The notes under the pieces were generated by a model that was not told the origin of the DNA, ran no database searches, and was given only the letters and a program-made list of their open reading frames with translations. Positions 26,360 to 34,970 of a DNA stretch of 64,000 nt are shown here, one piece after another. This DNA is from Terriglobus albidus. GTDB lineage: Bacteria; Acidobacteriota; Terriglobia; Terriglobales; Acidobacteriaceae. Location: positions 2,418,001-2,482,000 of the forward strand of contig NZ_CP042806.1 of NCBI RefSeq assembly GCF_008000815.1, in the 5' to 3' direction. Both the position numbers and the translations under genes were made by a program. The stretch's first letter is position 1; every line of letters begins with the position of its first letter.

Positions 26360-26660
26360 GTTGCCCCCTCAGGCTAAGTGATCTATTTTGTGAGTTTTGT
26401 GAAATCATAGAAGGCTCTCTGAAATATCTCCAATCCTATTTAGAAGGCGGTATACGTGCTGCCACTGCAAAAGGGGAAATAGTCAGTTCGTCAGAGTTCC
26501 AGGGTGCCTGTCTGCGGACATCATGGGTTCGCCTCCGTTCAAACGATGGATTTTCAGTCTTGATTCGACATGCGATGAATGGGCCCTCTGATCCTTCTAT
26601 CGGCAATTGCCTGGATAGCCTTAGCTCTATCAGAGTCTGAGACCGGCCATGAGAAGAGGG
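26360..26660. other. intergenic, no gene seen
   Basis: This is a 301-bp gap upstream of the receptor gene and downstream of the kinase gene, both on the minus strand. It contains a direct repeat TTTTGTGA/TTTTGTGA (26383-26403) near the receptor start. I see no convincing promoter, terminator or RNA. Confidence 0.5.
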
Positions 26661-28586
26661 TTATTCGAAGCTGTTCACAGGAAGCGTGAACGAGATGACG
26701 GTACCGCCGCCTGATTCCGCTTTACGGCTGCGGATTTGAATCCTGCCGCCATGTCTGGCGATGATCTCTCCGCTTACCCATAGCCCGAGACCCGAACCCT
26801 TTTCCCCTTTGGTTGTGAAGAAAGCGTCGAAGATACGTGCTTTGACTGCTGACTCCATTCCGGGGCCGGTATCGGCTACGGTGATGCGAATACGATCTGT
26901 GCCGTCGGCGGAGGTAGAGACGCGGCGGAGCTGTAACCGTAACTTTCCAGGAGTGCCGGCCATGGCATCAAGAGCGTTACTTAGCAGGTTGACCAGTACC
27001 TGCCGTATGTCTGAAGCGTGAATCAGAATTGCAGGCACGTCTGCGAAATCTCGTTCTACCGTGACCTGCTGCTCACTGAGCCGGCGAGCGAAGAGCGCCA
27101 GCGCAGACTCCAGCAGTTGCGATGGTGCGGTGCGAGTCTGACGGTTGCTCTGACGATGGAACTGAAGGGTTTGTGTCGCAATCTGGGAGACGCGTTGAAG
27201 TTCATGCTGGGCATCTCTGAGGTATGACTGTGTCTCTTTATTGACTTCGCTGGAGGTCTCGGCCAGATAGATGAAGTTTGTTACGGCTTCAAGCGGATTG
27301 TTGATCTCGTGAGCGATCATCGAGGCCAATTTGCCGACGGCCGCAAGTTTTTCGCTTCGCCGCAAGCTCTCTTCAGCTCTTCGCCGATTAGTGACGTCAT
27401 CTACCGTTCCAATCGTTCCCATCGGCAGACCCGCTTCATTGAAGAAGACTGTGGATCGTCCGAAGATCCATCGTGTTTCCCCGTCGGGCAGCAGCAATCT
27501 GTATTCGATCTCAAAGGAGGATCCGCGGCTGCTTGCATCAGACCAGCCTTCGATAAGATGGGAGACGTCGTCTGGGTGGATGCGGGCGGTCCAGCCCCGT
27601 CCAAGGATCTCCGGTTCATTCATATGCCAGATCTCCTGGAGCCGAGGGTTGGTATAGGAGACATTCGCCTGCAGATCGGCCTGAAAGATGCCTACCGGAC
27701 TGGATGCACTGAGACCGCGGAAGCGGGCTTCGCTGGCGCGAAGCGCCTGCTCCGCAACTTTGCGATCGGTGATGTCGGAAGCAACGCCTACGATCTCTCT
27801 GACGGTTCCATCTCCGTCAAGGTAAACACGGCCGTGGCTCAGGATCCAACGCACGCCGCCGTCGGGACGCACAAGGCGGTACTCCATCTTGGCCTCGGAG
27901 CCCTGCCGAATTGCCTCCGTCAGAACCTCACGCCGCCGGGCGCGATCATCCGGATGGATCAGTGATTCAAAAAGTTCCGGAGTGATGATGGTTCCCGCAG
28001 GGATACCGGCTACGGCATAACACTGCGCATCCCAATCAATGACATTGGTGGCGACGTTATAGGACCAGATCCCGAGACTCGCGGCCCCGGCGGCAAGGCG
28101 GATACGTTCCTCACTTCGGCGTAAGGCAAACTCGGTCTGCATCCTCGTTCGCCGCTCCGTTGCTGTTCGTAACTCGCGCAGCACAACGAAGGGCAGGCGG
28201 GTGAGATCGTCTTTCTGGAGATAGTCCTGTGCGCCAGCTTTCACCAGGGTGTCGGCATGCTCATGACGGGGACTTTCGCAGATCAGGAGGAAGGGGATTG
28301 CCGGGGCAAGTTCACGTACGATTTGAAGCGACACCAGGGCAGGGAGCTCCTGAACGGAATCCCCGCAGATGACAATATCCCAGTCGGAAGAGGCGAGCGC
28401 CCTTCTGAGTTGTGTCCCCGTGGACGCGACGCGATAGGTATGCGGCAGGCCTGCTGACTCGAGCGCATGTCGAATCGGAAGGATATCCGTCTCGCGATCG
28501 TCAAGAAAGAGAACACGCAGCACGGCACATGACATAGAAACCTGGGCGACAGCCGATCGGGAACTCGGCATCTCAGATGCCCGCAA
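26661..28586 (-). CDS. PAS-domain histidine kinase with N-terminal pseudo-receiver
   Basis: This is a 641-aa cytoplasmic kinase with no membrane segment. A receiver-like domain is at about 22-140, two PAS/PAC domains at about 160-275 and 285-403, HisKA with phosphoacceptor His in IAHEINNPLEAV (about 426), and HATPase with N box (LVNLLSNALDAM), DTGPGM and KGSGLGLW. In the receiver, the acidic pair LDD (29-30) and Lys125 remain, but the phosphoacceptor position in DIVICGD is Gly75 with Asp76 next to it, so normal phosphorylation looks unlikely. The first codon at 28586 would be TTG; ATG at 28571 or 28535 is an alternative. No cognate response regulator lies nearby. Confidence 0.87.
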   Translation of the reverse strand: MRASEMPSSRSAVAQVSMSCAVLRVLFLDDRETDILPIRHALESAGLPHTYRVASTGTQLRRALASSDWDIVICGDSVQELPALVSLQIVRELAPAIPFLLICESPRHEHADTLVKAGAQDYLQKDDLTRLPFVVLRELRTATERRTRMQTEFALRRSEERIRLAAGAASLGIWSYNVATNVIDWDAQCYAVAGIPAGTIITPELFESLIHPDDRARRREVLTEAIRQGSEAKMEYRLVRPDGGVRWILSHGRVYLDGDGTVREIVGVASDITDRKVAEQALRASEARFRGLSASSPVGIFQADLQANVSYTNPRLQEIWHMNEPEILGRGWTARIHPDDVSHLIEGWSDASSRGSSFEIEYRLLLPDGETRWIFGRSTVFFNEAGLPMGTIGTVDDVTNRRRAEESLRRSEKLAAVGKLASMIAHEINNPLEAVTNFIYLAETSSEVNKETQSYLRDAQHELQRVSQIATQTLQFHRQSNRQTRTAPSQLLESALALFARRLSEQQVTVERDFADVPAILIHASDIRQVLVNLLSNALDAMAGTPGKLRLQLRRVSTSADGTDRIRITVADTGPGMESAVKARIFDAFFTTKGEKGSGLGLWVSGEIIARHGGRIQIRSRKAESGGGTVISFTLPVNSFE

Positions 28587-28796
28587 CGAATCGAAGACAA
28601 TCTTACCGCTTCATGACAGAAATGCCCTAGATCGTCTTTGATGGCATATCAACGCTCTTTGAGCGGTACGTTTCATCAGGACTGGTGCTATGATCGGCAT
28701 GCTTCTGAGGAGCAATGTTCACGCGCTCTGAACGTTCGTTCGATACACCGAAGAAGCCTCACATCCCATCATGATTCAGCCCGGAGTTATCTTCCA

Positions 28797-29852
28797 ATGA
28801 CGATGTATCGGTATGCGTTTGTCCTATTTGTTGCAACTTCGATCAAAAGCGTGGCGTTTGCCGCCTCGGCGTATCACTCGCCCTGGGATGCGCATCCAGT
28901 AAAAGAGACCAGCGCGGCCTATAGCTGTCCGGAGCCGGCGCACCTGCCCGTGGATTTTGTCACGGATGGCTTCTACGCAGACAACGATCCGACGCACTCC
29001 ATCATTGATCCGGTGAAACAGAAGGCGTATGCGGAGTCGTCCGGTCCGGTGAAGCGCGAGGGCGATCTGATGGTCGCCGCGGCCGACGAGTTTCGAAAGA
29101 CTGGATCCGCGCAGGCTGCCAAATGCGTTTTGCAGCACCTGGAATTCCAGGCAAAAGAGGGTGCGCTGACCGGAAAGATGTCATCCTCACAGGCCTACTT
29201 TGTTCAGGGATGGGTTGTGGGTGCGGAAGCCATTGCTTATCTGAAGGTCGGGGGGCCGGCAAAGACGACAGCGGCGCAGCGCGCACTGATTTTGCCATGG
29301 CTGGAGAAGGTGGGTGCGCAGACGGTGAAGTTCTATGAAGACCGCGCCAAAGAGAGCGGCGGCAACAGAGCCCAGAACCACTTCTACTGGGCTGCAGTGG
29401 AACTGGCAGCTATTGGCATTGCGGCGAATAACCCCAACGACTTCGACTGGGCGATGCAGCAGGCGAAAGCCGGGATAGCGTCAATCCGCCCTGACGGAAC
29501 GCTTGCGGAAGAGATGCGCCGAGGTAAACGCGCTCTGCACTATCACCTCTATGCTGCGTCGCCCCTCGTCATGTTGGCAGAGCTCGGACTGGCGAACGGT
29601 GTCGATCTTTATGCGGAGCACTCCGGGGCTTTGAAGAAGTTGATTGCTATCTCGACGACTGGCCTGGTCGATTCCTCATTTTTCGATAAGCAGACCGGGA
29701 TTCCGCAGGAGCGTCCTGATCCACCGACAGCCGAAGCAATCGGCTGGGCAGAACCCTACAATCGCCGTTTTCCCGATCCTGTTACGACAAAGCTGCTCGC
29801 TGCGGCTCCCAGCCATAGCTACATGTACCTGGGCGGACTTCCGCCTCAATAA
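28797..29852 (+). CDS. PL5-family alginate lyase-like protein
   Basis: This is a secreted protein of 351 aa with signal MYRYAFVLFVATSIKSVAFAA. The helical toroid features of the AlgL/PL5 family are present: SSSQAYFVQGWVVGAEAIAYLKV, QNHFYWAAVELAAIG (catalytic His region) and EEMRRGKRALHYHLYAASPLVMLAE (catalytic Tyr region). It should cleave poly-beta-D-mannuronate by beta-elimination, probably in the periplasm. ATG 28797 with GGAG upstream was chosen over the longer open frame from 28638. No alginate biosynthesis or other alginolytic gene is nearby, so it may act on another uronate polymer. It is convergent with the Oar-like transporter. Confidence 0.85.
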   Translation: MTMYRYAFVLFVATSIKSVAFAASAYHSPWDAHPVKETSAAYSCPEPAHLPVDFVTDGFYADNDPTHSIIDPVKQKAYAESSGPVKREGDLMVAAADEFRKTGSAQAAKCVLQHLEFQAKEGALTGKMSSSQAYFVQGWVVGAEAIAYLKVGGPAKTTAAQRALILPWLEKVGAQTVKFYEDRAKESGGNRAQNHFYWAAVELAAIGIAANNPNDFDWAMQQAKAGIASIRPDGTLAEEMRRGKRALHYHLYAASPLVMLAELGLANGVDLYAEHSGALKKLIAISTTGLVDSSFFDKQTGIPQERPDPPTAEAIGWAEPYNRRFPDPVTTKLLAAAPSHSYMYLGGLPPQ

Positions 29853-29884
29853 AAGTATTGTCCCGGTCTGTGAGAGACAAAAGA

Positions 29885-29913
29885 AAAGAGGCCAGCTTCG
29901 AGCTGGCCTCTTT
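29885..29913. terminator. bidirectional terminator hairpin
   Basis: A perfect 13-bp stem, AAAGAGGCCAGCT at 29885-29897 and its complement at 29901-29913, has loop TCG. The A-rich left and T-rich right sides make it work in both directions, between the convergent lyase and transporter genes. Confidence 0.88.
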
Positions 29914-29931
29914 CCATTCGAGTCGTGTTGG

Positions 29932-32900
29932 TTAGAAGGTGAGGCGAAGACCGAGCTGCGTCTGGCGCATCGAATTTGCGCCGGTGATCTTGCCGTAGTT
30001 GGGCGAGTTCAAGGTCGCATTCGGATTGCTGAGGTTCACATTGTTCAGGACGTTGGTGAATTCGCCGCGGAACTGCAGCGTGCTCTTCTCCCAGAGTGCG
30101 AAGTTCCGGAAGAAGGCAACGTCCACAGACTTCGATCCCGGGCCGTCCAGAGTATTCCGTCCGGTCGTGCCTTCGGTAGCCGTGGTTGGAGCAACGAATG
30201 CTGCCGTATTGAACCAGGCGTTGATGACGTCGTTCCGCGAACGGTGAGCTTCAAGGTATGGGTTTCCGACGATATTAGGACGATCGTTGTTCGTACCATC
30301 CAGGTTGGTATCGGTACCGTTGGTGACGGTGAATGGAGCTCCGCTACGGAAGCGGATGATCGGAGAGACCTGCCATCCATTGGCCGCGGTTTTGATGTAG
30401 CGGTTGTTGCCGTTGTAGTAGTCCAGCATCCACACAACCGAAGTGGTGAACATGTGGCGGTAGTCGTTGTCAGAGCGGCCGCGTTCGAGCCAGAGCTTGG
30501 TCTGATTGACCACAGAGGCGGTGCTGTTCTGCATACCGAGGCTGGCCCAGTTCTTCGCCCATACATAGAAGCTACGCACCGTAAAGTGCTGGCTCATGCG
30601 CTTGTTCGCTGTGACCTGCATTGCGTGATAAGCACTGGTCTGGTTGGAGCCGAAGATGTTGATTCCCTGATAGGTAATGGGAATGCCCTGGTAGTTGGTG
30701 GCTGTGCCGGTCGATAGCGGAGGATTCGGCTGGTAAGGCCGGCGCTGATCGACATTGCTGGTGGAAGGCGCCGCGGCGCCGACGTTCACAAGCATGGGGT
30801 AGTTGACGTCCGTCGTGTAGGGAAGGTGGCGCCCCATGGCTCCAACGTAGCCCACAGAGGTTGCAAAGGTGGAGGTCCACTGTTGCTCGACGGTAAGGTT
30901 CGCCTGATAGGCCGAGGTCCAATCGAAGTTCGGATCCGTTCCAGGAGCTGAGAACGGAGCGGTGAAGCGGGGAGCGGATGGCGTGTAGTTGTACGGGAAA
31001 GGGGAGCCTCCCGCCACATTGGCGTAGGGATCGGTGATCGACTTCACATTTGTGAAGGATGCCCGGAAGGAGAAGGGCTGACCGGCCGCTCCCCATTCGT
31101 TGCCAGAGATGCTGCCCCAGAAGATACCGGCGCCGCCGCGAACCGCGATCTTCGAGTTGCCAAAGACATCCCATGCAAAGCCGACACGCGGAGAGAAGTG
31201 ATTCCAGCGAACCGGAACAATGCCGCGCGAGACACCCTTATCGCCGGGCACGAGCAATCCGAGCGGAGCGCTGGAGATGGTGGTTGATTGCTGACCGAAC
31301 TTGAAGTTCTCCACCTTGTTGTCGGTATCGACAGGTGGTGTCTGTACATCCCAGCGCAGGCCGAGATTAAAGGTCAGGTTGGAGGTAATGCGGTAGTCGT
31401 CCATCAGGAACAGGCCGGCATACCAGCTATTCATCCGCTGAATGCTAGGCGCGTCCTGGTTCATGGAATTGGGAAGTCCCAGGAGGAAGTCCGACAGCGC
31501 GTTGTAGCTGCGCGACTTCGCTGACGTGAAGTTGAAGATTCCGTAGTTATTCAGCAGCGATTCCTGGATGTCTTTGTCGAGAGCCGCATTGCCGCCGAAA
31601 CGCAGGGAGTGTTTGCCTTTGGTCCAGATGATGGTGTCGCGCACCTCATAGTAGTTGGAACCGGCGCGTGGGCCGGCGATGGCATTACCGGCGGTGAAAT
31701 AGCCACTGACGGCGATCTGCGGAAGTGATGGAGTTCCCTGAACCTGGAACTTCGAACCATACTCGCTGATCTGGTGTGCTGGAGTGTTCACGCGGCCGCC
31801 CAGGTTGCGCGCAAATGAGATCCAAGCCTGGTTGATCAGCGTGGGGCTGATCGTATAGACGTGGCTGATATTGGCATTCCACTGGCGCCATACATAGTTC
31901 TGCTGTGACCACGGCAGGTTTCCGCCGGCGTTCTGGGAGTTGATGCCCGCTGTCTCGAAGACTTCGCCGGTGAGCCGTTGGTTTGCGGTCAACTGGTGGT
32001 CGACCTTCATCAGGAATTCGTCGGTGTTGTTCTGGTTGCGGATATAGCCGGCGTACGTGTTGCCGGCGCCGTTCGGCAGGGGAATCGATGGCAGGCCGTT
32101 GGCGCCCTTGAGGATGTTCTGCACTGTTGCATCGAGGTCAGAAGCCGGAATGATGTTGCCGGCATACGGTTTGTTGGTTTTTGGGTTGCAGACGTAGAAA
32201 CTGGTCGATGTGCCGCTTTGACAGGAAGATGCTGCCGGCCCCGAAGGCAGATTCTCGCTGAAGTTGCCCGCTCGCTGTGCTGCTGAAGGAACCACGGCTG
32301 CGCCGTTGCTGATCGGCGTTGTCGTAATCTGCCTCAGACCGCCATAGCTGAAGAAAAAGAAGGTCTTGTCGCGCTTGATCGGGCCGCCGACGGTGCCGCC
32401 GAACTGATGACGGTGCAACGGCTGCGCCGCAGGAGCGGACGCTACAAAGCTGCGGTCAAGAGCGTTGAGGGCATTCTCCCGCCAGAACTCGAAGAGCGAG
32501 CCGTGAAAGGCATTTGTGCCCGACTTGGTGATGACGTTGATGACGCCGTTCGGGAAGCGGCCATACTCTGCGCTGTAGTTATTGGTCTCCACACGGAACT
32601 CATTGACCGCATCTGGATTAGGCTGCGTATTCCCGGTATTGCGCAGGCCTGTCATGTTCGTGCCGCCGTCCATGTAGTAGCTGGTGGAACCAGCATTGCC
32701 GAGCATGACGCCGCCGTTGATCTGAACAGTCTGCTGCGGATAACCGAGAGTGTAGGAGGTGGTATTCGTCTGCACGCCAGGAACCAGCGTCAGCAGGTCA
32801 TAGACGTTACGGTTCACGATGGGCAGATTGACGATCTCGCTATTCTGCACCGTGGCGCCGACCACCGAGTTGGTGACATTCACAAGTGGCACGTCGGAGT

Positions 32901-33264
32901 TGATGCTGATGGTTTCAGAGGTATCGCCAATCTGGAGAGCTGCATTGACCGTGGCAAACTGGCCCAGGCTCAGGACGATACCTGACTGTGCGAAGGTCTT
33001 GAATCCTTCAGCCTTGATGGTCAGGCGATATCCGCCGACTGGAAGCAGATCGATGCGCCAGGCGCCCTGGTCATTGCTGTCTGTGCTCTGGGTAAAACCA
33101 GTGTCTGTATTGACGGCGGTGATGTGAGCTTTCGGAACGAGCGCTCCGGTATTGTCCTGGACCTCTCCGGAGAGCGTCGCCGTTGTGAGCTGTCCAACGG
33201 CCATGGACGAGAAGAAAACGAGACACGTGGCCACACAAAGAATGCGTACTGCAGTTCGGATCAT
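29932..33264 (-). CDS. Oar-like TonB-dependent outer-membrane transporter
   Basis: This 1,110-aa protein has signal peptide IRTAVRILCVATCLVFFSSMAVGQ. The carboxypeptidase-regulatory-like domain is at about 27-110 (ATLSGEVQDNTGALVPKAHI), the plug at about 115-250 (VNLPIVNRNVYDLLTLVPGV, YYMDGGTNMTGLRNTGNTQ), and the barrel ends in LGLRLTF. ATG 33264 follows a GGGGGT ribosome-binding site. It stands alone between a terminator and the fucose gene cluster, so its substrate cannot be assigned from context; oligouronate from the neighbouring lyase is one guess. Confidence 0.88.
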   Translation of the reverse strand: MIRTAVRILCVATCLVFFSSMAVGQLTTATLSGEVQDNTGALVPKAHITAVNTDTGFTQSTDSNDQGAWRIDLLPVGGYRLTIKAEGFKTFAQSGIVLSLGQFATVNAALQIGDTSETISINSDVPLVNVTNSVVGATVQNSEIVNLPIVNRNVYDLLTLVPGVQTNTTSYTLGYPQQTVQINGGVMLGNAGSTSYYMDGGTNMTGLRNTGNTQPNPDAVNEFRVETNNYSAEYGRFPNGVINVITKSGTNAFHGSLFEFWRENALNALDRSFVASAPAAQPLHRHQFGGTVGGPIKRDKTFFFFSYGGLRQITTTPISNGAAVVPSAAQRAGNFSENLPSGPAASSCQSGTSTSFYVCNPKTNKPYAGNIIPASDLDATVQNILKGANGLPSIPLPNGAGNTYAGYIRNQNNTDEFLMKVDHQLTANQRLTGEVFETAGINSQNAGGNLPWSQQNYVWRQWNANISHVYTISPTLINQAWISFARNLGGRVNTPAHQISEYGSKFQVQGTPSLPQIAVSGYFTAGNAIAGPRAGSNYYEVRDTIIWTKGKHSLRFGGNAALDKDIQESLLNNYGIFNFTSAKSRSYNALSDFLLGLPNSMNQDAPSIQRMNSWYAGLFLMDDYRITSNLTFNLGLRWDVQTPPVDTDNKVENFKFGQQSTTISSAPLGLLVPGDKGVSRGIVPVRWNHFSPRVGFAWDVFGNSKIAVRGGAGIFWGSISGNEWGAAGQPFSFRASFTNVKSITDPYANVAGGSPFPYNYTPSAPRFTAPFSAPGTDPNFDWTSAYQANLTVEQQWTSTFATSVGYVGAMGRHLPYTTDVNYPMLVNVGAAAPSTSNVDQRRPYQPNPPLSTGTATNYQGIPITYQGINIFGSNQTSAYHAMQVTANKRMSQHFTVRSFYVWAKNWASLGMQNSTASVVNQTKLWLERGRSDNDYRHMFTTSVVWMLDYYNGNNRYIKTAANGWQVSPIIRFRSGAPFTVTNGTDTNLDGTNNDRPNIVGNPYLEAHRSRNDVINAWFNTAAFVAPTTATEGTTGRNTLDGPGSKSVDVAFFRNFALWEKSTLQFRGEFTNVLNNVNLSNPNATLNSPNYGKITGANSMRQTQLGLRLTF

Positions 33265-33580
33265 TGTTTTTATACCCCCGAGGGATGTTGGCCAGTCTGC
33301 TCGTCAGGATTTTCGATTGTCAAGGGTAAAACTTAATTCTCGTATATGGAATAAAGGCAAGAATTGCAATGAAATCAAAATGGCGCCCAGTATGCGCGCG
33401 GATATTCCAAAAGATGGAGAAATGTCCCGTTATTTGTAGAGATTCGACATGCGGCAGGAAACGTATTGCGTATGAGAAAACGAACAGGTGAAAGGCGTCG
33501 TTTCTTTCAATTTCTGCTGTCGCGGAGGAAAAACAACGCTTCATAGGTGAAATGCGGGAGATCTCGTTTATTTAAAGCAA
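33265..33580. promoter_or_regulatory. upstream region of the Oar-like transporter, AT-rich
   Basis: On the minus strand there is a TTGACA (complement of 33318-33323) about 54 bases before the transporter ATG, a plausible -35. No clear -10 stands out. The rest (33340-33580) is AT-rich with no credible gene. Confidence 0.35.
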
Positions 33581-33606
33581 AACTGCCGCCTGGAGAGGCG
33601 GCAGTT
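33581..33606 (-). terminator. terminator of the fucose catabolic operon
   Basis: A perfect 10-bp stem, AACTGCCGCC at 33581-33590 and its complement at 33597-33606, has a 6-base loop. On the minus strand the hairpin is followed by TTGCTTTAAA. It lies 23 bases after the fuconate dehydratase stop. Confidence 0.8.
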
Positions 33607-33629
33607 GCAGGTAAGGGTGTTGCTCAGTA

Positions 33630-34955
33630 TTAGCGGACGTGCTGCTCCTGATAGGACGGCTCGGCCCACGCAGCGCCGCCGGGATACTGATAGGTCTCCA
33701 GCGATTCCGGATAGATCTGAATGCTGTAGCCGGGCGCTTCGGGCAGAAGGTACTTGCCCTTGCGGATGCGGACCGGGTGCAGGAAGTGTTCGTGGAGGTG
33801 GTCGACGTACTCGATCACGCGGTTTTCGAGGCTCCGCGAGACACGCAGATAGTCGAAGAACGAGAGGTGCTGGACATACTCGCAAAGTCCTACACCGCCT
33901 GCGTGCGGGCATACCGGGATGCCAAACTTCGCCGCCATCAGCAGGATGGCGATGTTCTCATTGACTCCGGCGACGCGGCAACTATCGATCTGGCAGACGT
34001 CAATGGCTTCGGCTTGCATAAGCTGCTTGAACATCACGCGGTTGTGGCAGTGCTCTCCGGTGGCTATACGTGTCGGTTTGCACTCTCTGCGGATTCGCGC
34101 ATGGCCAAGGATGTCGTCAGGGCTGGTGGGCTCTTCCATCCACCAGGGTTCGAGCTCCTGCAGTTGGTGAATGCGATCGATGGATTCGGCGACGCCCCAT
34201 TTCTGGTTTGCATCGACCATCATGCGATTCTCCCAGCCGATCTCCTCCCGCACGATGCGTCCGCGGCGCAAGTCGTCCGCTGGATCGCCGCCAACCTTCA
34301 GCTTGAAGTGAGTCCAGCCGTCGGCCAGACCTTCACGGCACAGACGCCTGATCTTCTCGTCGCTGAAGCCGAACCATCCGGCTGAGGTGGTGTAAGCCGG
34401 GTAACCTTCCGCCTGAAGCTGGGCAAGCCGTTCGCTCATGCCGGCCTTTCCAGCATCGAGAATCGCCTTTGCCTCATCACGCGAGATGGCGTCGTCGATG
34501 TACCGGAAATCCACCGCTGAGAGAAGCTGTTCGGTCTCCATCTCCGCAAGCAGCTTCCAAAGCGGCTTGCCCTCTACCTTGGCGTAAAGGTCCCAGACCG
34601 CGTTGATCAGGGCCCCGGTCGCAAGGTGGATCACGCCTTTTTCCGGACCGAGCCAGCGGAACTGGCTCTCATCGGTCAGCTCACGGGAGAAGGCGGCGAA
34701 GTTGGAGACGATGGAGGAAAGTGTGCGGCCTTTGACGGTCCGGGCGAGGTAATCGAGAGCCTGGACAACAATGTCCGTGCCGCGTCCGAGAGTAAACGTC
34801 AGTCCATGACCTTCCAGTCCGGAGTTCGTTTCCAGGATGCAGTAGGCGGCCGAGTAATCAGGATCCTTGTTGACCGCATCCGAGCCGATGGCCTCGCGAG
34901 ATGTCGGGAAGCGGAGGTCGATAGTTCGTATACGTTCAATGCGAAGATCGTTCAC
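33630..34955 (-). CDS. L-fuconate dehydratase
   Basis: This 441-aa enolase-superfamily enzyme converts L-fuconate to 2-keto-3-deoxy-L-fuconate in the cytoplasm. Diagnostic features of the FucD group are RTIDLRFPTS--IGSDA near the N-terminus, FRWLGPEKGVIHLATGALINAVWDLYAK, AYTTSAGWFGF, the KLKVG catalytic Lys segment, MMVDANQKWG, WMEEPTSPDD, ATGEHCHNR and the catalytic His in VCPHAGGVGLCE. It starts with GTG (complement of 34953-34955) behind AAGGAA. It is the last gene of the operon fucU-lactonase-fucP-dehydratase. The stop is followed by a terminator. Confidence 0.92.
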   Translation of the reverse strand: MNDLRIERIRTIDLRFPTSREAIGSDAVNKDPDYSAAYCILETNSGLEGHGLTFTLGRGTDIVVQALDYLARTVKGRTLSSIVSNFAAFSRELTDESQFRWLGPEKGVIHLATGALINAVWDLYAKVEGKPLWKLLAEMETEQLLSAVDFRYIDDAISRDEAKAILDAGKAGMSERLAQLQAEGYPAYTTSAGWFGFSDEKIRRLCREGLADGWTHFKLKVGGDPADDLRRGRIVREEIGWENRMMVDANQKWGVAESIDRIHQLQELEPWWMEEPTSPDDILGHARIRRECKPTRIATGEHCHNRVMFKQLMQAEAIDVCQIDSCRVAGVNENIAILLMAAKFGIPVCPHAGGVGLCEYVQHLSFFDYLRVSRSLENRVIEYVDHLHEHFLHPVRIRKGKYLLPEAPGYSIQIYPESLETYQYPGGAAWAEPSYQEQHVR

Positions 34956-34970
34956 GGTGTGTTCCTTCCA

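Noticed and set aside
26449-26462. GGTATACGTGCTGC as a further LacI-type operator
   Set aside because: Only one half-site matches TGTATACG and the other half does not; the nearby genes are unrelated to the pectin locus.
29644-30717. 357-aa open frame on the plus strand overlapping the lyase and transporter genes
   Set aside because: It overlaps two well-supported genes and a terminator and has no family resemblance.
34926-34943. TTCGTATACGTTCAATG as an operator in the fuconate dehydratase gene
   Set aside because: It lies inside the coding sequence and matches only the TATACG core.
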